NCBI RefSeq assembly: GCF_015354505.1
Contig: NZ_JACAFP010000013.1
Coordinates: forward strand, 952 to 64,951
Direction: 5' to 3'
Length of the DNA stretch: 64,000 nt
DNA from: Microbacterium sp. UFMG61
GTDB lineage: Bacteria > Actinomycetota > Actinomycetes > Actinomycetales > Microbacteriaceae
Made by a program: the position numbers and the translations under genes. Positions 1 to 8,818 of the stretch are shown one piece after another. Positions within the stretch are counted from its first letter, which is position 1. Each line of letters starts with the position of its first letter. Under the pieces are notes generated by a model. The model saw only the letters and a program-made list of their open reading frames with translations, was not told the DNA's origin and did no database searches.

Positions 1-1784
1 TAGAACTCCTCGGTGAGGTCGGCCTCGGTCTTCCAGGCCTCCGCATCGACCGAGAACAGCTCGTCGAGATCGGCCTGCGGCACGTCGATGCCGTCGAGGT
101 TGAGGTCCGAGACGATGGGCAGTCGTCCGATCGGGCTGTCGACCGTGGAGACCTCGCCGGAGATGCGGCGGATGATCCAGTCGACGACACGCGAGTTGTC
201 GCCGAAACCGGGCCACAGGAACCGTCCGTCGGAACCGCGACGGAACCAGTTCACCTGGAAGATGCGCGGTGCCCGGTCGAAACGCAGACCGCGGCCGACG
301 CTCAGCCAGTGACCGAAGTAGTCGGCCATGTTGTACCCGCAGAACGGGAGCATCGCGAACGGGTCGCGGCGCAGCTCGCCGACCGTGCCCTCGGCTGCAG
401 CCGTGCGCTCGGACGAGATGTTCGATCCCAGGAACACGCCGTGCGTCCAGTCGGTCGCCTCGACGACGAGCGGCACGTTGGTCGCGCGGCGTCCGCCGAA
501 GAGGATGACGTCGAGCGGCACCGCGGCCTCCCAGTCCTCCGAGATCTGCGGGCACTGCGCGGCCGAGACCGTGAAGCGGGAGTTGGGGTGGGCAGCAGGC
601 CGACCCGAGTCGGGCGTCCAGGCGTTGCCCTCCCAGTCGGTCAGGTGGGCGGGCGCCTGATCGGTCAGTCCCTCCCACCAGACGTCGCCGTCGGGACGGA
701 GCGCCACGTTCGTGAAGATCGTGTTGCCCCACAGGGTCTCGACCGCGGTGACGTTCGTCGATTCGCCGGTGCCCGGTGCGACGCCGAAGAAGCCCGCCTC
801 GGGGTTGATCGCCCAGAGGCGACCGTCTTCTCCGGGGCGGATCCACGCGATGTCGTCGCCGAGCGTCTCGACGCGCCATCCGGGAATGGTCGGTCGCAGC
901 ATGGCCAGGTTCGTCTTGCCGCACGCCGAGGGGAACGCAGCAGCGACGTGGTACGCCTTGCCCGCAGGGTCGATGACACGGATGAGCAGCATGTGCTCGG
1001 CGAGCCATCCCTCGTCGCGCGCGATCACCGAGGCGATGCGCAGCGCGAAGCACTTCTTGGCGAGGATCGCGTTGCCGCCGTAGCCGGAGCCGAACGAGTA
1101 GACCTCGAGGGTCTCGGGGAAGTGCACGATGTACTTCTCGTCGTTGCACGGCCACTCGACATCCGGTTCGCCGGCGGCGAGAGGTGCGCCGACCGAGTGG
1201 ACCGTCTTGACCCAGGGCGCCCCGTCGGCGATCTGACGCGTGACGGCGTCGCCGACGCGGGTCATGATGCCGATGGATGCGACCGCGTACGCGCTGTCCG
1301 TGACCTGCACGCCGATGTGCGACAGGGGGCCGCCGACAGGTCCCAGCGAGAACGGGACGACGAACATCGTGCGACCGCGCATGGACCCCTCGAAGATCTC
1401 GGTCATCTTCTCGCGCATCTGCGCGGGCGGAGCCCAGTTGTTCGTGGGTCCGGCGTCCTCTTCGTTCTCCGACGAGATGAACGTGCGCCCCTCGGTGCGG
1501 GCGACGTCGCTGGGGTGCGAGCGGGCGAGGTAGGAGCCGGGACGCCACTCGGGATTCAGCTTGATCAGCTTGCCCTCCTCGACGAGTCCGCGCAGGAGCC
1601 AGTCGTTCTCGGCACGCGAGCCGTCGACCCAGTGAACCGACGCAGGCTTCGTGAGTGCGGCGATCTCGTCCACCCACGCCACCAGCTCGTCCATCGCAGG
1701 GGTGTCATACGTCGGAGCAGTTCCGAACGTGCGTACCGGTGCGACGGAGGAGGTGCGAGGGGTGAAGACTTCGGCGATCGCCAT
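1..1784 (-). CDS. pckG: GTP-dependent phosphoenolpyruvate carboxykinase (3' end cut by window edge)
   Basis: Cytosolic enzyme that converts oxaloacetate and GTP to PEP and CO2, the entry to gluconeogenesis from TCA-cycle intermediates. Reading leftward from the ATG at 1784 there are 594 open codons running off the window; the family is about 605-610 residues, so only a short C-terminal piece is missing. The GTP-type P-loop with its reactive cysteine, [12 protein letters not shown], is coded at 900-935. AAAGGAG six bases before the ATG supports the start. It is divergent from a RamB-like regulator; in Corynebacterium RamB controls acetate and PEPCK genes, so direct regulation is plausible but inferred. 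Confidence 0.95.
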   Translation of the reverse strand, partial: MAIAEVFTPRTSSVAPVRTFGTAPTYDTPAMDELVAWVDEIAALTKPASVHWVDGSRAENDWLLRGLVEEGKLIKLNPEWRPGSYLARSHPSDVARTEGRTFISSENEEDAGPTNNWAPPAQMREKMTEIFEGSMRGRTMFVVPFSLGPVGGPLSHIGVQVTDSAYAVASIGIMTRVGDAVTRQIADGAPWVKTVHSVGAPLAAGEPDVEWPCNDEKYIVHFPETLEVYSFGSGYGGNAILAKKCFALRIASVIARDEGWLAEHMLLIRVIDPAGKAYHVAAAFPSACGKTNLAMLRPTIPGWRVETLGDDIAWIRPGEDGRLWAINPEAGFFGVAPGTGESTNVTAVETLWGNTIFTNVALRPDGDVWWEGLTDQAPAHLTDWEGNAWTPDSGRPAAHPNSRFTVSAAQCPQISEDWEAAVPLDVILFGGRRATNVPLVVEATDWTHGVFLGSNISSERTAAAEGTVGELRRDPFAMLPFCGYNMADYFGHWLSVGRGLRFDRAPRIFQVNWFRRGSDGRFLWPGFGDNSRVVDWIIRRISGEVSTVDSPIGRLPIVSDLNLDGIDVPQADLDELFSVDAEAWKTEADLTEEF

Positions 1785-1881
1785 GACTGCTCCTTTGAAG
1801 TAGGGGGCGTTTGATCCATCTTCTCCCGATCCTTGCCGGACTTTCGGGCGATATCTTGCATAAGAATCGACAATCTTTCGA

Positions 1882-1887
1882 TATCAT
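1882..1887 (+). promoter_or_regulatory. Probable -10 element of a leaderless promoter for the RamB-like gene
   Basis: TATCAT lies exactly six bases before the ATG at 1894, the geometry of leaderless actinobacterial promoters where transcription starts at the A of the start codon. AAGGA directly abuts the ATG and is too close to act as a ribosome binding site. No good -35 is seen (TTGCAT at 1856 is 20 nt away). Confidence 0.5.
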
Positions 1888-1893
1888 CAAGGA

Positions 1894-3336
1894 ATGGTCA
1901 CCAGCGGCATCCACCTCACCACCCTCGGTCATCGCATCCGGCATCACCGCCTGGAGAAGGGCTTCACGCTCGACGAGCTGGGTGCGGCGGTCGGCGTCGC
2001 CGGGTCGCAGTTGAGCCTGATCGAGAACGGCAAGCGGGAACCGAAGCTCTCACTTCTGCAGGCGATCGCACAGGCGACCGGCACCGAGGTGACCGACCTC
2101 ATCTCGGGTGAGCCGCCGAACCGGCGCGCCGCCCTCGAGATCGAACTCGAACGCGCGCAGGAGAGCCCGGTCTTCCGTCAGCTGGGCATCGCGCCGGTGC
2201 GGGTCACCAAGGGCGTGAGCGATGAGACCATCGAGTCGGTGCTCGGCCTGCACCGCGAGCTCCAGCGGCGCGAGCGCGAGGCCATCGCCACCCCTGAAGA
2301 GGCCCGTCGTGCGAACACCGAGCTGCGACTGCGCATGCGCGCACAGCACAACTACCTCGCCGACATCGAGAAGCTCGCCGAGAAGCAGCTCCGGTCCGCC
2401 GGGCACGTGCAGGGCGCCCTGACCCACCGCACCGTGAGCATCATGGCCGAGAAGCTCGGCTTCGAGCTGATCTACGTCAACGACCTGCCCCACTCGACCC
2501 GGTCGGTCACCGACCTGGAGAACGGCCGCATCTACCTGCCGCCGGCCTCGATCCCCGGCGGGCACGGCCTGCGGTCGATGGCGCTGCAGGCGATGGCGCA
2601 CCGCCTGCTCGGTCACACCCCTCCCACCGACTACGCCGACTTCCTGCAGCAGCGGCTCGAGATCAACTACTACGCCGCGTGCTGCCTGATGCCCGAGACC
2701 GCCTCCGTCGCCTTCCTCGCGCAGGCGAAGAAAGACCGGAACCTCGCAGTCGAGGACTTCCGCGACGCGTTCGGAGTGACGCACGAGGCGGCCGGGATGC
2801 GCATGACCAACCTGCTCACACAGCATGTGGGCATGTCTCTGCACTTCCTCCGCGTCGATGCCACGGGCGCGATCACCCGCGTGTACGAGAACGACGATCT
2901 CCCCCTGCCGATGGACGTCACGGGGGCCGTCGAGGGTCAGCGCGTCTGCCGGAAGTTCCAGGCTCGAGGCGCCTTCACTCAGCAGAACCGCACGACCGAG
3001 CACCACCAGTACACCGACACCCCTTCGGGCACGTTCTGGTGCTCGACCCAGACGGGCGCTTCGACGGACGGCGAGTTCTCGATCACGGTGGGGGTCCCGT
3101 TCGACGACGCCCGCTGGTGGCGTGGACGCGAGACCGTCGACCGGGCCGTCTCGACGTGCCCCGACGAGGCGTGCTGCCGTCGCCCCTCGGCCGATCTCGC
3201 CGAGCGCTGGAACGGTCGGGCGTGGCCGAGCGCGCGCGTGCACACGCACATGTTCTCCCCGCTCCCCCGCGGCGCCTTCCCCGGCGTCGACGACAACGAG
3301 GTCTACAACTTCCTCGGGCGTCACGCGAGCGAGTGA
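1894..3336 (+). CDS. ramB: RamB/PrpR-type short-chain fatty acyl regulator (XRE HTH + IrrE-like + ScfRs domain)
   Basis: Transcription factor of 480 residues, close to the length of mycobacterial RamB. Residues about 10-65 form an XRE helix-turn-helix (RRHHRLEKGFTLDELGAAVG is close to the start of this region). A degenerate IrrE/ImmA-like segment follows at about 215-235 (LQAMAHRLLGHTP), in which the peptidase HExxH is not preserved. The C-terminal ScfRs domain is rich in cysteines (CSTQTG, CPDEACCRRP), like those that hold an Fe-S cluster in mycobacterial PrpR. Family members sense acetyl- or propionyl-CoA status and control acetate, glyoxylate and gluconeogenic genes. Its place opposite pckG fits that role. 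The symbol is by similarity; RamB and PrpR cannot be separated firmly by eye. Confidence 0.8.
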   Translation: MVTSGIHLTTLGHRIRHHRLEKGFTLDELGAAVGVAGSQLSLIENGKREPKLSLLQAIAQATGTEVTDLISGEPPNRRAALEIELERAQESPVFRQLGIAPVRVTKGVSDETIESVLGLHRELQRREREAIATPEEARRANTELRLRMRAQHNYLADIEKLAEKQLRSAGHVQGALTHRTVSIMAEKLGFELIYVNDLPHSTRSVTDLENGRIYLPPASIPGGHGLRSMALQAMAHRLLGHTPPTDYADFLQQRLEINYYAACCLMPETASVAFLAQAKKDRNLAVEDFRDAFGVTHEAAGMRMTNLLTQHVGMSLHFLRVDATGAITRVYENDDLPLPMDVTGAVEGQRVCRKFQARGAFTQQNRTTEHHQYTDTPSGTFWCSTQTGASTDGEFSITVGVPFDDARWWRGRETVDRAVSTCPDEACCRRPSADLAERWNGRAWPSARVHTHMFSPLPRGAFPGVDDNEVYNFLGRHASE

Positions 3337-3348
3337 CGCGGGTCGGTG

Positions 3349-4410
3349 TCAGCCGTCGAGGAAGCGCGTGAAGCGAGCGAGGGCCGCGCGCACCGCTTCG
3401 TCGTCGGCCGGCCCGTCGCGTCCATCGTGATCGAAGAGCTCGGGTGGAGACCCCAGCGAGGCGCTCGCGTGCGTCCAGCATCCGATCACGCGACCGCCCG
3501 CGATGATGGTCGCCCGCACCATGCCGTTCTTGCCCGGACCTACTGCGGCGAGGTTCTCGGGAGCACAGACCGCCGTGCGGTCGGCATAGGAGATGTAGTA
3601 CTCGTCGAAGGCGCCGAGCGCGAGCACGTCTCGCGCATCCGACGCACGTCGGGGCCGCACCGCGGCGACGTAGACGCCCTGCTCGATCTCGACGACCCTC
3701 TCGGCTGCACGGTCTCGTGCCTCACGTGACTGCGCGAGCGTCAGGCCCGACCACCAGGCGAAGTCGGTCACCCCGGCCGGGCCATGCCCGTCGATGTAAC
3801 GGACGAAGAGCTCGGCGAGCGGGTCGTCCGGTGCCGCATGCTCGCGGATGTGCTGCTCGACGAGCACGAAACGCTGCTCGCGGCTGACACCGTCGCGCAC
3901 GACCACCGGCCCCTGGCAGATCAGTCCGTCGAGCGTCAGCTCGCTCAGCAGATGGATGCCGCGCTGCCCGCCCGGCTCGATGCCGATGCCCGCGAAGACC
4001 TCGAACATCTCGGCGCGCGTGAGGCCGCCGTCGCGCAGCCTCGGCACGGCTGCCGCCACGACGGCTTCGACCATCGCCCCATCGATGCCGAGGTCGCGAC
4101 GTCGGCCTGCCGCCTGTTGCCGCTGCCGTGCGGACGTCACCGACAGCACCCAGCGGAGGTCGCGTGCAGGGATGATGTGCAGAGTGCCGCGCATGGTCCA
4201 CGCCCGCACGAGATCGCCCCGGCCGAAGGCGCGATCGACCGCGCGCAGCGTCGGTTCCCCTCGGGTGCGCGATGCCAGAGCCCACCGACCGGCCGTGAAG
4301 TCCTGGCTCTGCACGGCGAGCATGTGGCCAGCGGCATCCGTGACAGAACGCGCCGGAGCGCTGAGCCGATGCGAACGGAGCCGCTCGGTGCGCAGTATCC
4401 CGGTCTTCAT
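3349..4410 (-). CDS. Winged-helix DNA-binding domain protein (HTH_42, AlkZ-like)
   Basis: A 353-residue protein of the HTH_42 family (PF06224), whose best known members are the AlkZ/YcaQ DNA glycosylases that unhook interstrand crosslinks or modified bases. The N-terminus carries LAVQSQDFTAGRWALASR, where a Q-x-Q pair lies at the place of the AlkZ catalytic QxQ motif, followed by the family's MRGTLHII segment and a C-terminal CWTH element. Actinobacteria carry many paralogues of uncertain substrate, so glycosylase activity is only possible. It is convergent with the ramB-like gene (12 nt between stops) and shows no operon partner. CATGAT six bases before the ATG would also allow a leaderless start. 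Confidence 0.75.
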   Translation of the reverse strand: MKTGILRTERLRSHRLSAPARSVTDAAGHMLAVQSQDFTAGRWALASRTRGEPTLRAVDRAFGRGDLVRAWTMRGTLHIIPARDLRWVLSVTSARQRQQAAGRRRDLGIDGAMVEAVVAAAVPRLRDGGLTRAEMFEVFAGIGIEPGGQRGIHLLSELTLDGLICQGPVVVRDGVSREQRFVLVEQHIREHAAPDDPLAELFVRYIDGHGPAGVTDFAWWSGLTLAQSREARDRAAERVVEIEQGVYVAAVRPRRASDARDVLALGAFDEYYISYADRTAVCAPENLAAVGPGKNGMVRATIIAGGRVIGCWTHASASLGSPPELFDHDGRDGPADDEAVRAALARFTRFLDG

Positions 4411-4540
4411 GCCCTCATCATGCCCGGAACCCGCGACATGCGCCGGAGAACGCAGACCGCCTGGCCATCCGTCGGCGAGTCGAGACGAGACACGCCGAGC
4501 CCGATCGCCTTCGCCTCCGTTCTCCGGCTCGCGACGATCC

Positions 4541-5989
4541 TCAGCCGTGCAGCGTCACCTCGCGCCGCTCCGGCAGGACGACCGGGTGCGAACCGGCCAT
4601 GACCTCGAGCACGCGGATCACCTGGCACGAGTAGCCGTATTCGTTGTCGTACCAGACGTAGAGCACGACGTCTCGGTCGTTCGCGATGGTCGCGAGTCCG
4701 TCGACGATGCCGGCGCGGTGCGATCCGACGAAGTCCGTCGAGACGACCTCGGGACTCTCGACGTAGTCGATCTGCTGGCGCAGCTTCGAGTGCAGAGAGA
4801 CGCGGCGCAGGTAGTCGTTCAGCTCGTCCCTGACCGCGGGGCGCTCGAGGCTGAGGTGCAGCACCGCCAGGGAGACGTCGGGAGTGGGCACGCGGATCGC
4901 GGAACCGGTGAGCTTGCCCTCGAGCTCGGGAAGCGCGCGGGCGACGGCCTTCGCGGCACCGGTCTCGGTGATCACCATGTTCAGCACGGCCGAGCGCCCT
5001 CGTCGGTCGCCGCTGTGGAAGTTGTCGATCAGGTTCTGGTCGTTGGTGAACGAGTGCACCGTCTCGACGTGGCCTCGGACGATGCCGTACGCCTCGTCGA
5101 TCGCCTTGAGCACGGGGGTGATCGCGTTCGTGGTGCACGAGGCCGCGGTGATGATGCGGTCGTCGGGCGCGATGCTGCTGTCGTTGATGCCGTGCACGAT
5201 GTTCTTCAGCGCGCCCTTGCCCGGAGCCGTGAGCAGCACGCGCGCGACACCGGTGGACTCGAGGTGACGGCTGAGCCCCGCCTCGTCCCGCCAGCGACCG
5301 GTGTTGTCGACGACGATCGCATCGTCGATGCCGTGGGCGGTGTAGTCGATGGTCGAAGGGTCGTCGGAGTAGATGACCTGGATGCGCGTGCCGTTCGCGA
5401 TGATCTGCTCGGCGTCCTCGTCGACCGTGACCGACCCCGCGAAGCGCCCGTGCACCGAGTCGCGCAGCAGCAGCGAGGCGCGCGTGACGAGATCGTTCTC
5501 AGACCCACGGCGCACGACGATCGCTCGCAGACGCAGGCCGCTGCCCCCGCCGTTGTGCGCGATCAGGATGCGTGCGAGCAGGCGGCCGATGCGCCCGAAG
5601 CCGTACAACACGACGTCGGTGGGCTCAGCCGCCACTGCATCGATCGCGGGGGCGAGCACCTCTGCGAGGTAGGCGTCGAGCGGGCGATCGCTGTCTGCAT
5701 GTCCCTCGGCGAGGCGTGCCAGGTCGAGCGACGAGGCGCCGGGGGCGAGCTCGGCGACCGCTTCGAGCACCGCGAGGGTGTCGTCGAGTGCGAGCTGTTC
5801 GTGCCCGAGCTGGGTGACCCGATCGTGCACTTCGACGATGCCGGTGGCCGACAGGCCGAGCAGCCGGTGGCCGTGCAACGAGGTGACGACGTCGTGCTCG
5901 CGCTTGAGCGTGCCGATCAGCGGGATCATCCGCTCGGCCAGCTCCTCTTTCGCGGTCCAGTCGTCGTGGGGTGCGGCGATAACGTTCAT
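4541..5989 (-). CDS. gap: Long-form glyceraldehyde-3-phosphate dehydrogenase
   Basis: Interconverts glyceraldehyde-3-phosphate and 1,3-bisphosphoglycerate. At 482 residues it is about 140 longer than classical GapA, matching the long GapB/GapX form of Corynebacterium, which works mainly in the gluconeogenic direction with NADP. The dinucleotide fold is visible at YGFGRIGRLLAR and the active-site cysteine in ASCTTNAITPV. The frame stays open to 6226, but ATG 5989 is preceded by AAGGA at the right distance and begins MNVIAAPHDDW, so the upstream stretch is excluded. Proximity to pckG supports a gluconeogenic role; cofactor preference is inferred. Confidence 0.9.
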   Translation of the reverse strand: MNVIAAPHDDWTAKEELAERMIPLIGTLKREHDVVTSLHGHRLLGLSATGIVEVHDRVTQLGHEQLALDDTLAVLEAVAELAPGASSLDLARLAEGHADSDRPLDAYLAEVLAPAIDAVAAEPTDVVLYGFGRIGRLLARILIAHNGGGSGLRLRAIVVRRGSENDLVTRASLLLRDSVHGRFAGSVTVDEDAEQIIANGTRIQVIYSDDPSTIDYTAHGIDDAIVVDNTGRWRDEAGLSRHLESTGVARVLLTAPGKGALKNIVHGINDSSIAPDDRIITAASCTTNAITPVLKAIDEAYGIVRGHVETVHSFTNDQNLIDNFHSGDRRGRSAVLNMVITETGAAKAVARALPELEGKLTGSAIRVPTPDVSLAVLHLSLERPAVRDELNDYLRRVSLHSKLRQQIDYVESPEVVSTDFVGSHRAGIVDGLATIANDRDVVLYVWYDNEYGYSCQVIRVLEVMAGSHPVVLPERREVTLHG

Positions 5990-6192
5990 CTGCGTCCTTG
6001 CATGTGTGAGCGCGCCGAGGTCGCCGGCGCGCGAGATTGCCGGGTGAGCTTCGGGGGATGCCATCCAGGGTACGCGTCGCGCGGCGGTGTTCCGAAATCG
6101 CCGGGTCTCGCGGCCGTTCACCTCTGCGACAGGGAATCGTGCGAGTGTCCGAGGCGTTCTCCCCCACGCAGACCCGCGTCGAAAGGCCTCCG

Positions 6193-6564
6193 ATGACAGA
6201 CCGCCCCCACCCGTCGGCATGGCCACCGCTGCTGATCGCGATCGCGCTCGAGGTGACCGCCACGCTCTCGCTGCGGGCCGCAGAGGGTTTCACGCATCCG
6301 CTGTGGCTGATTCCCGTGGTGATCGGATACACCTCTTCGCTCTGGCTGCTGTCGGTCGTCCTCGAACGCGGCATGGCGGTGGGAGTCGCCTACGGCATCT
6401 GGTCGGCGTTCGGTGTCGTGCTCACCGCGGTGATGGGAACCGTGTTGTTCGGCGAGCTGCTGGGGCCGGTGCAGATCATCGGCATCGGTGCGATCGTGCT
6501 GGGAGTGCTGCTCGTCGAGCTCGGATCCCACACCCGCGAGACGACGGCAGAGGCCGTATCGTGA
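6193..6564 (+). CDS. SMR-family efflux transporter subunit 1
   Basis: Small multidrug resistance protein, 123 residues, with four predicted membrane helices. The essential helix-1 glutamate is in ALEVTATLSLRA and the helix-3 signature in GVAYGIWSAFGVVL. Members work as antiparallel dimers exporting quaternary ammonium compounds or guanidinium-like cations against protons. ATG 6193 was chosen because it directly precedes the first helix. The stop overlaps the GTG of the next SMR gene by four bases, the usual sign of an obligate heterodimeric pair (EbrAB or similar). Substrate is not predictable from the sequence. Confidence 0.88.
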   Translation: MTDRPHPSAWPPLLIAIALEVTATLSLRAAEGFTHPLWLIPVVIGYTSSLWLLSVVLERGMAVGVAYGIWSAFGVVLTAVMGTVLFGELLGPVQIIGIGAIVLGVLLVELGSHTRETTAEAVS

Positions 6565-6884
6565 CCTGGCTCCTCCTCGCCCTCGCGATCGCGAGCGAGG
6601 TCACCGCGACGCTCAGCCTGCGGGCCTCCGAGGGCTTGCGCCGCAGACGCTGGATCCCCGTGATCGTGGTCGGATACCTCGCGGCGTTCACCCTGCTCGG
6701 CACGATCCTCGCGATGGGGATGCCGGTGGGCGTCGCCTACGGCGTGTGGGCCGCCGCCGGAGTCGCGATCACGGCGGTCCTGGGCCGAGTGATCTTCAAG
6801 AACCACTTCTCGGTTCTCATGGCGATCGGCGTCGTGCTCATCGGCGCCGGCGTCGCGATGATCGAGCTCGGCGGAACGCACTGA
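6561..6884 (+). CDS. SMR-family efflux transporter subunit 2
   Basis: Second SMR subunit, 107 residues, four helices, with the helix-1 glutamate in ASEVTATLSLRAS and GVAYGVWAAAGVAI in helix 3. It starts at GTG 6561 through a GTGA overlap, so the two subunits are translationally coupled. A short Arg-rich loop (LRRRRW) after helix 1 is absent from subunit 1; such charge differences fix opposite orientation in heterodimeric SMR pairs, which agrees with a dual-topology split. That last point is inference from the positive-inside rule. Confidence 0.88.
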   Translation: MTWLLLALAIASEVTATLSLRASEGLRRRRWIPVIVVGYLAAFTLLGTILAMGMPVGVAYGVWAAAGVAITAVLGRVIFKNHFSVLMAIGVVLIGAGVAMIELGGTH

Positions 6885-6908
6885 GCTCCGCTGATCGACG
6901 CGCCGATC

Positions 6909-7850
6909 TCAGCTGCGGGTCAGCGCGTCGATCGCGACCCGGAGGATGCCGTCGGCTTCGCGCAGCGCCTCCCTCGCCGCATCCGCGGACGCCCCCGTGG
7001 ACAGCATGAGAGTCGTGAGCTTGACCGACCCGTCGGCCTCGGCGAGCGCCCTCGCCGCCGTCGGCACGTCCGCCCCGGTGAGCTCGGTGACCGTGCGGAT
7101 CGATCGGGCGTGGAGCTTCTCGTTCGTCGCGAGCAGATCGACCATGACGCCCTGATAGGTCTTGCCGAGCTTGATCATCGACAGCGTCGTCAGCATGTTC
7201 ACGACCAGCTTCTGCGCCGTGCCCGACTTCAGCCGCGTCGAGCCGGAGATGAACTCCGGGCCGGTCACCACCTCGATCGCGATGTCGGCGATCGCTCCGA
7301 TCTCCGACGCCGCGTTCGAGGCGATCGCGATCGTCAGCGCACCCTTCTCACGAGCGGCGTGCAACCCGCCGACGACGTACGGCGTGCGTCCCGATGCCGA
7401 GATGCCCACGACCGTGTCGAGGGCTGAGAGATCGAGCTCGCGCAGAGCGATCCCTGCTGCGTCCTCGTCGTCCTCGGCGTTCTCGACCGCCGAGCGGATG
7501 GCCGCCTCACCCCCCGCGATGAGCCCCACGACCATCGACGGATCGGTGCCGAAGGTCGGTGGGCACTCGCTCGCGTCCAGCACCCCCACTCGCCCGGCGG
7601 TGCCGGCTCCGATGTAGATCAGGCGTCCCCCGCTGCGGAACCTCTCGGTGATGCCGTCGACGGCGGCGGCGATCTCCGCGCCGCGCGCGGCGACCGCCTC
7701 GGGCACACGCCGATCCTCCTCGTTCATGCGGCGCACGAGGTCGGTCGTGTCGAGCAGGTCGAGGTCGCCGCGGTCGGTGGTCGAGGCCTCGGTGCCGAGG
7801 CTCGAGAGCACATCGAGGAGGGCGTTCAGGCGCGGATCTTCAGTCGGCAC
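6909..7850 (-). CDS. murQ: N-acetylmuramic acid 6-phosphate etherase
   Basis: Cleaves the lactyl ether of MurNAc-6-phosphate to give GlcNAc-6-phosphate and D-lactate in peptidoglycan recycling. The 313-residue protein has a SIS sugar-isomerase domain with GAGTAGRVGVLDASECPPTF, the family's hallmark, including the catalytic acid region. GTG 7850 is the chosen start: it gives MPTEDPRLNALLD, the usual family length, and overlaps the end of the kinase gene by 11 nt; the longer open frame to 7919 adds non-conserved residues. It is cotranscribed with the kinase and next to a divergent RpiR-type regulator. Confidence 0.93.
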   Translation of the reverse strand: MPTEDPRLNALLDVLSSLGTEASTTDRGDLDLLDTTDLVRRMNEEDRRVPEAVAARGAEIAAAVDGITERFRSGGRLIYIGAGTAGRVGVLDASECPPTFGTDPSMVVGLIAGGEAAIRSAVENAEDDEDAAGIALRELDLSALDTVVGISASGRTPYVVGGLHAAREKGALTIAIASNAASEIGAIADIAIEVVTGPEFISGSTRLKSGTAQKLVVNMLTTLSMIKLGKTYQGVMVDLLATNEKLHARSIRTVTELTGADVPTAARALAEADGSVKLTTLMLSTGASADAAREALREADGILRVAIDALTRS

Positions 7851-8751
7851 GGTGCACGAACCTTTCGTGAGGGAGATCGGAGCGCTCGGCGAGGAGCCGG
7901 GCGCCGTCGAGGGCGTCACCCCGCGGCGCGAGGGGATCGCGGCCTGCCGCGACCAGCGCTCGCTCGAGCTCGGAACGGAACCACGGGTGATCGGTCAAGC
8001 CGCCGTGCAGGGCGACTCCGACCGAGAGCGCGGTCGCGGATTCAGCCGAGCCGGTGAGCAGCCGTGCGGCTTCGCGCACGATTCGAGACGCGACAGCGTC
8101 ACCGGCCTCGGCGGCGTCGAGGACGACGGGTGCGAGCGAGGCGAGTCGGCGTGCGAGCGGACCCTCGTGCGACATCCACGACTGGATGTCGGAGGCCTCG
8201 CCCACCGCGGGCCTCAGAAGGCGCTCCAGAGACGTGCGCTCACCCTGCCCCGCGGCTGCGCGCAGCACGGCGCGGAGGGCCTCTCGGCCCAGCCACGATC
8301 CGCTGCCGAAGTCGCCGAGCTCGGGTCCCCATCCGTCGATCAGGCGCGCACTCTCGGCCTCGATGCCGAGGGCGGCTGCCCCCGTTCCCGCGATGAGCAG
8401 CACACCGGGTCCCCCTCCGAGCGCCCCGACATGCGCCGAGACCACGTCCGAGGCGACGACGGAGCGGACTTCTGCTGCGGTGGCGAGCCGACGTGCGAAT
8501 TCGGCAGCCGCGGCGGGTGCCGCCCAGGCACCTGCGGCGCCCACCGACACGGCGGTCAGCGCCATCGAGGAGGTGCGGACGCGGTCGAGCGCGGGCAGGA
8601 CAGCGGCGAGCGCTGCCGCGACGCCGTCTCGGGCCGCGAGTCCCGGAGCCCCGGCGCCATCGAACACGAGACGGCGTTCGGAATCGAACAGGACCGCACG
8701 ACACCGCGACTTGCCGAGGTCGACAGCGAGCACGGCGGAATCGGTGGGCAT
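7840..8751 (-). CDS. BadF/BadG/BcrA/BcrD-type ATPase, probable amino-sugar kinase
   Basis: A 303-residue member of the ASKHA fold related to N-acetylglucosamine kinase. The phosphate-1 loop is at the N-terminus (LAVDLGKSRCRAVLF) and a second glycine loop at about 120 (LIAGTGAAALGI). Upstream of murQ in one transcript, it most likely phosphorylates MurNAc or GlcNAc taken up by a non-PTS route, supplying the murQ substrate; that assignment comes from context. No MurP-type PTS transporter is present in the window. Confidence 0.8.
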   Translation of the reverse strand: MPTDSAVLAVDLGKSRCRAVLFDSERRLVFDGAGAPGLAARDGVAAALAAVLPALDRVRTSSMALTAVSVGAAGAWAAPAAAAEFARRLATAAEVRSVVASDVVSAHVGALGGGPGVLLIAGTGAAALGIEAESARLIDGWGPELGDFGSGSWLGREALRAVLRAAAGQGERTSLERLLRPAVGEASDIQSWMSHEGPLARRLASLAPVVLDAAEAGDAVASRIVREAARLLTGSAESATALSVGVALHGGLTDHPWFRSELERALVAAGRDPLAPRGDALDGARLLAERSDLPHERFVHRAD

Positions 8752-8781
8752 GAAAATAGTCTACGCACGGGGGTGCCTCCG

Positions 8782-8796
8782 TGAAAGAATTGTTCA
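8782..8796. promoter_or_regulatory. Candidate RpiR/MurR operator
   Basis: TGAAAGAATTGTTCA is an imperfect inverted repeat with TGAA/TTCA arms, in the 67-nt divergent region between the kinase and the RpiR-type gene. A second, bulged repeat with CACGG/CCGTG arms lies at 8766-8783. Either would fit autoregulation by the adjacent sugar-phosphate-sensing regulator. Confidence 0.4.
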
Positions 8797-8818
8797 AACA
8801 CGACCAGGCAGGAGACCG

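Noticed and set aside
309..1814. A 501-codon plus-strand frame
   Set aside because: It is antisense to pckG, whose P-loop and start site are clear.
5990..6192. Possible guanidine or other riboswitch before the SMR genes
   Set aside because: SMR pairs are sometimes under guanidine riboswitches, but I could not find the conserved guanidine-I core or paired ACGR loops. Nothing supportable is in this stretch.
3848..6196. A 782-codon open frame on the plus strand
   Set aside because: It is antisense to the HTH_42 gene and to gap and shows no recognisable motif.
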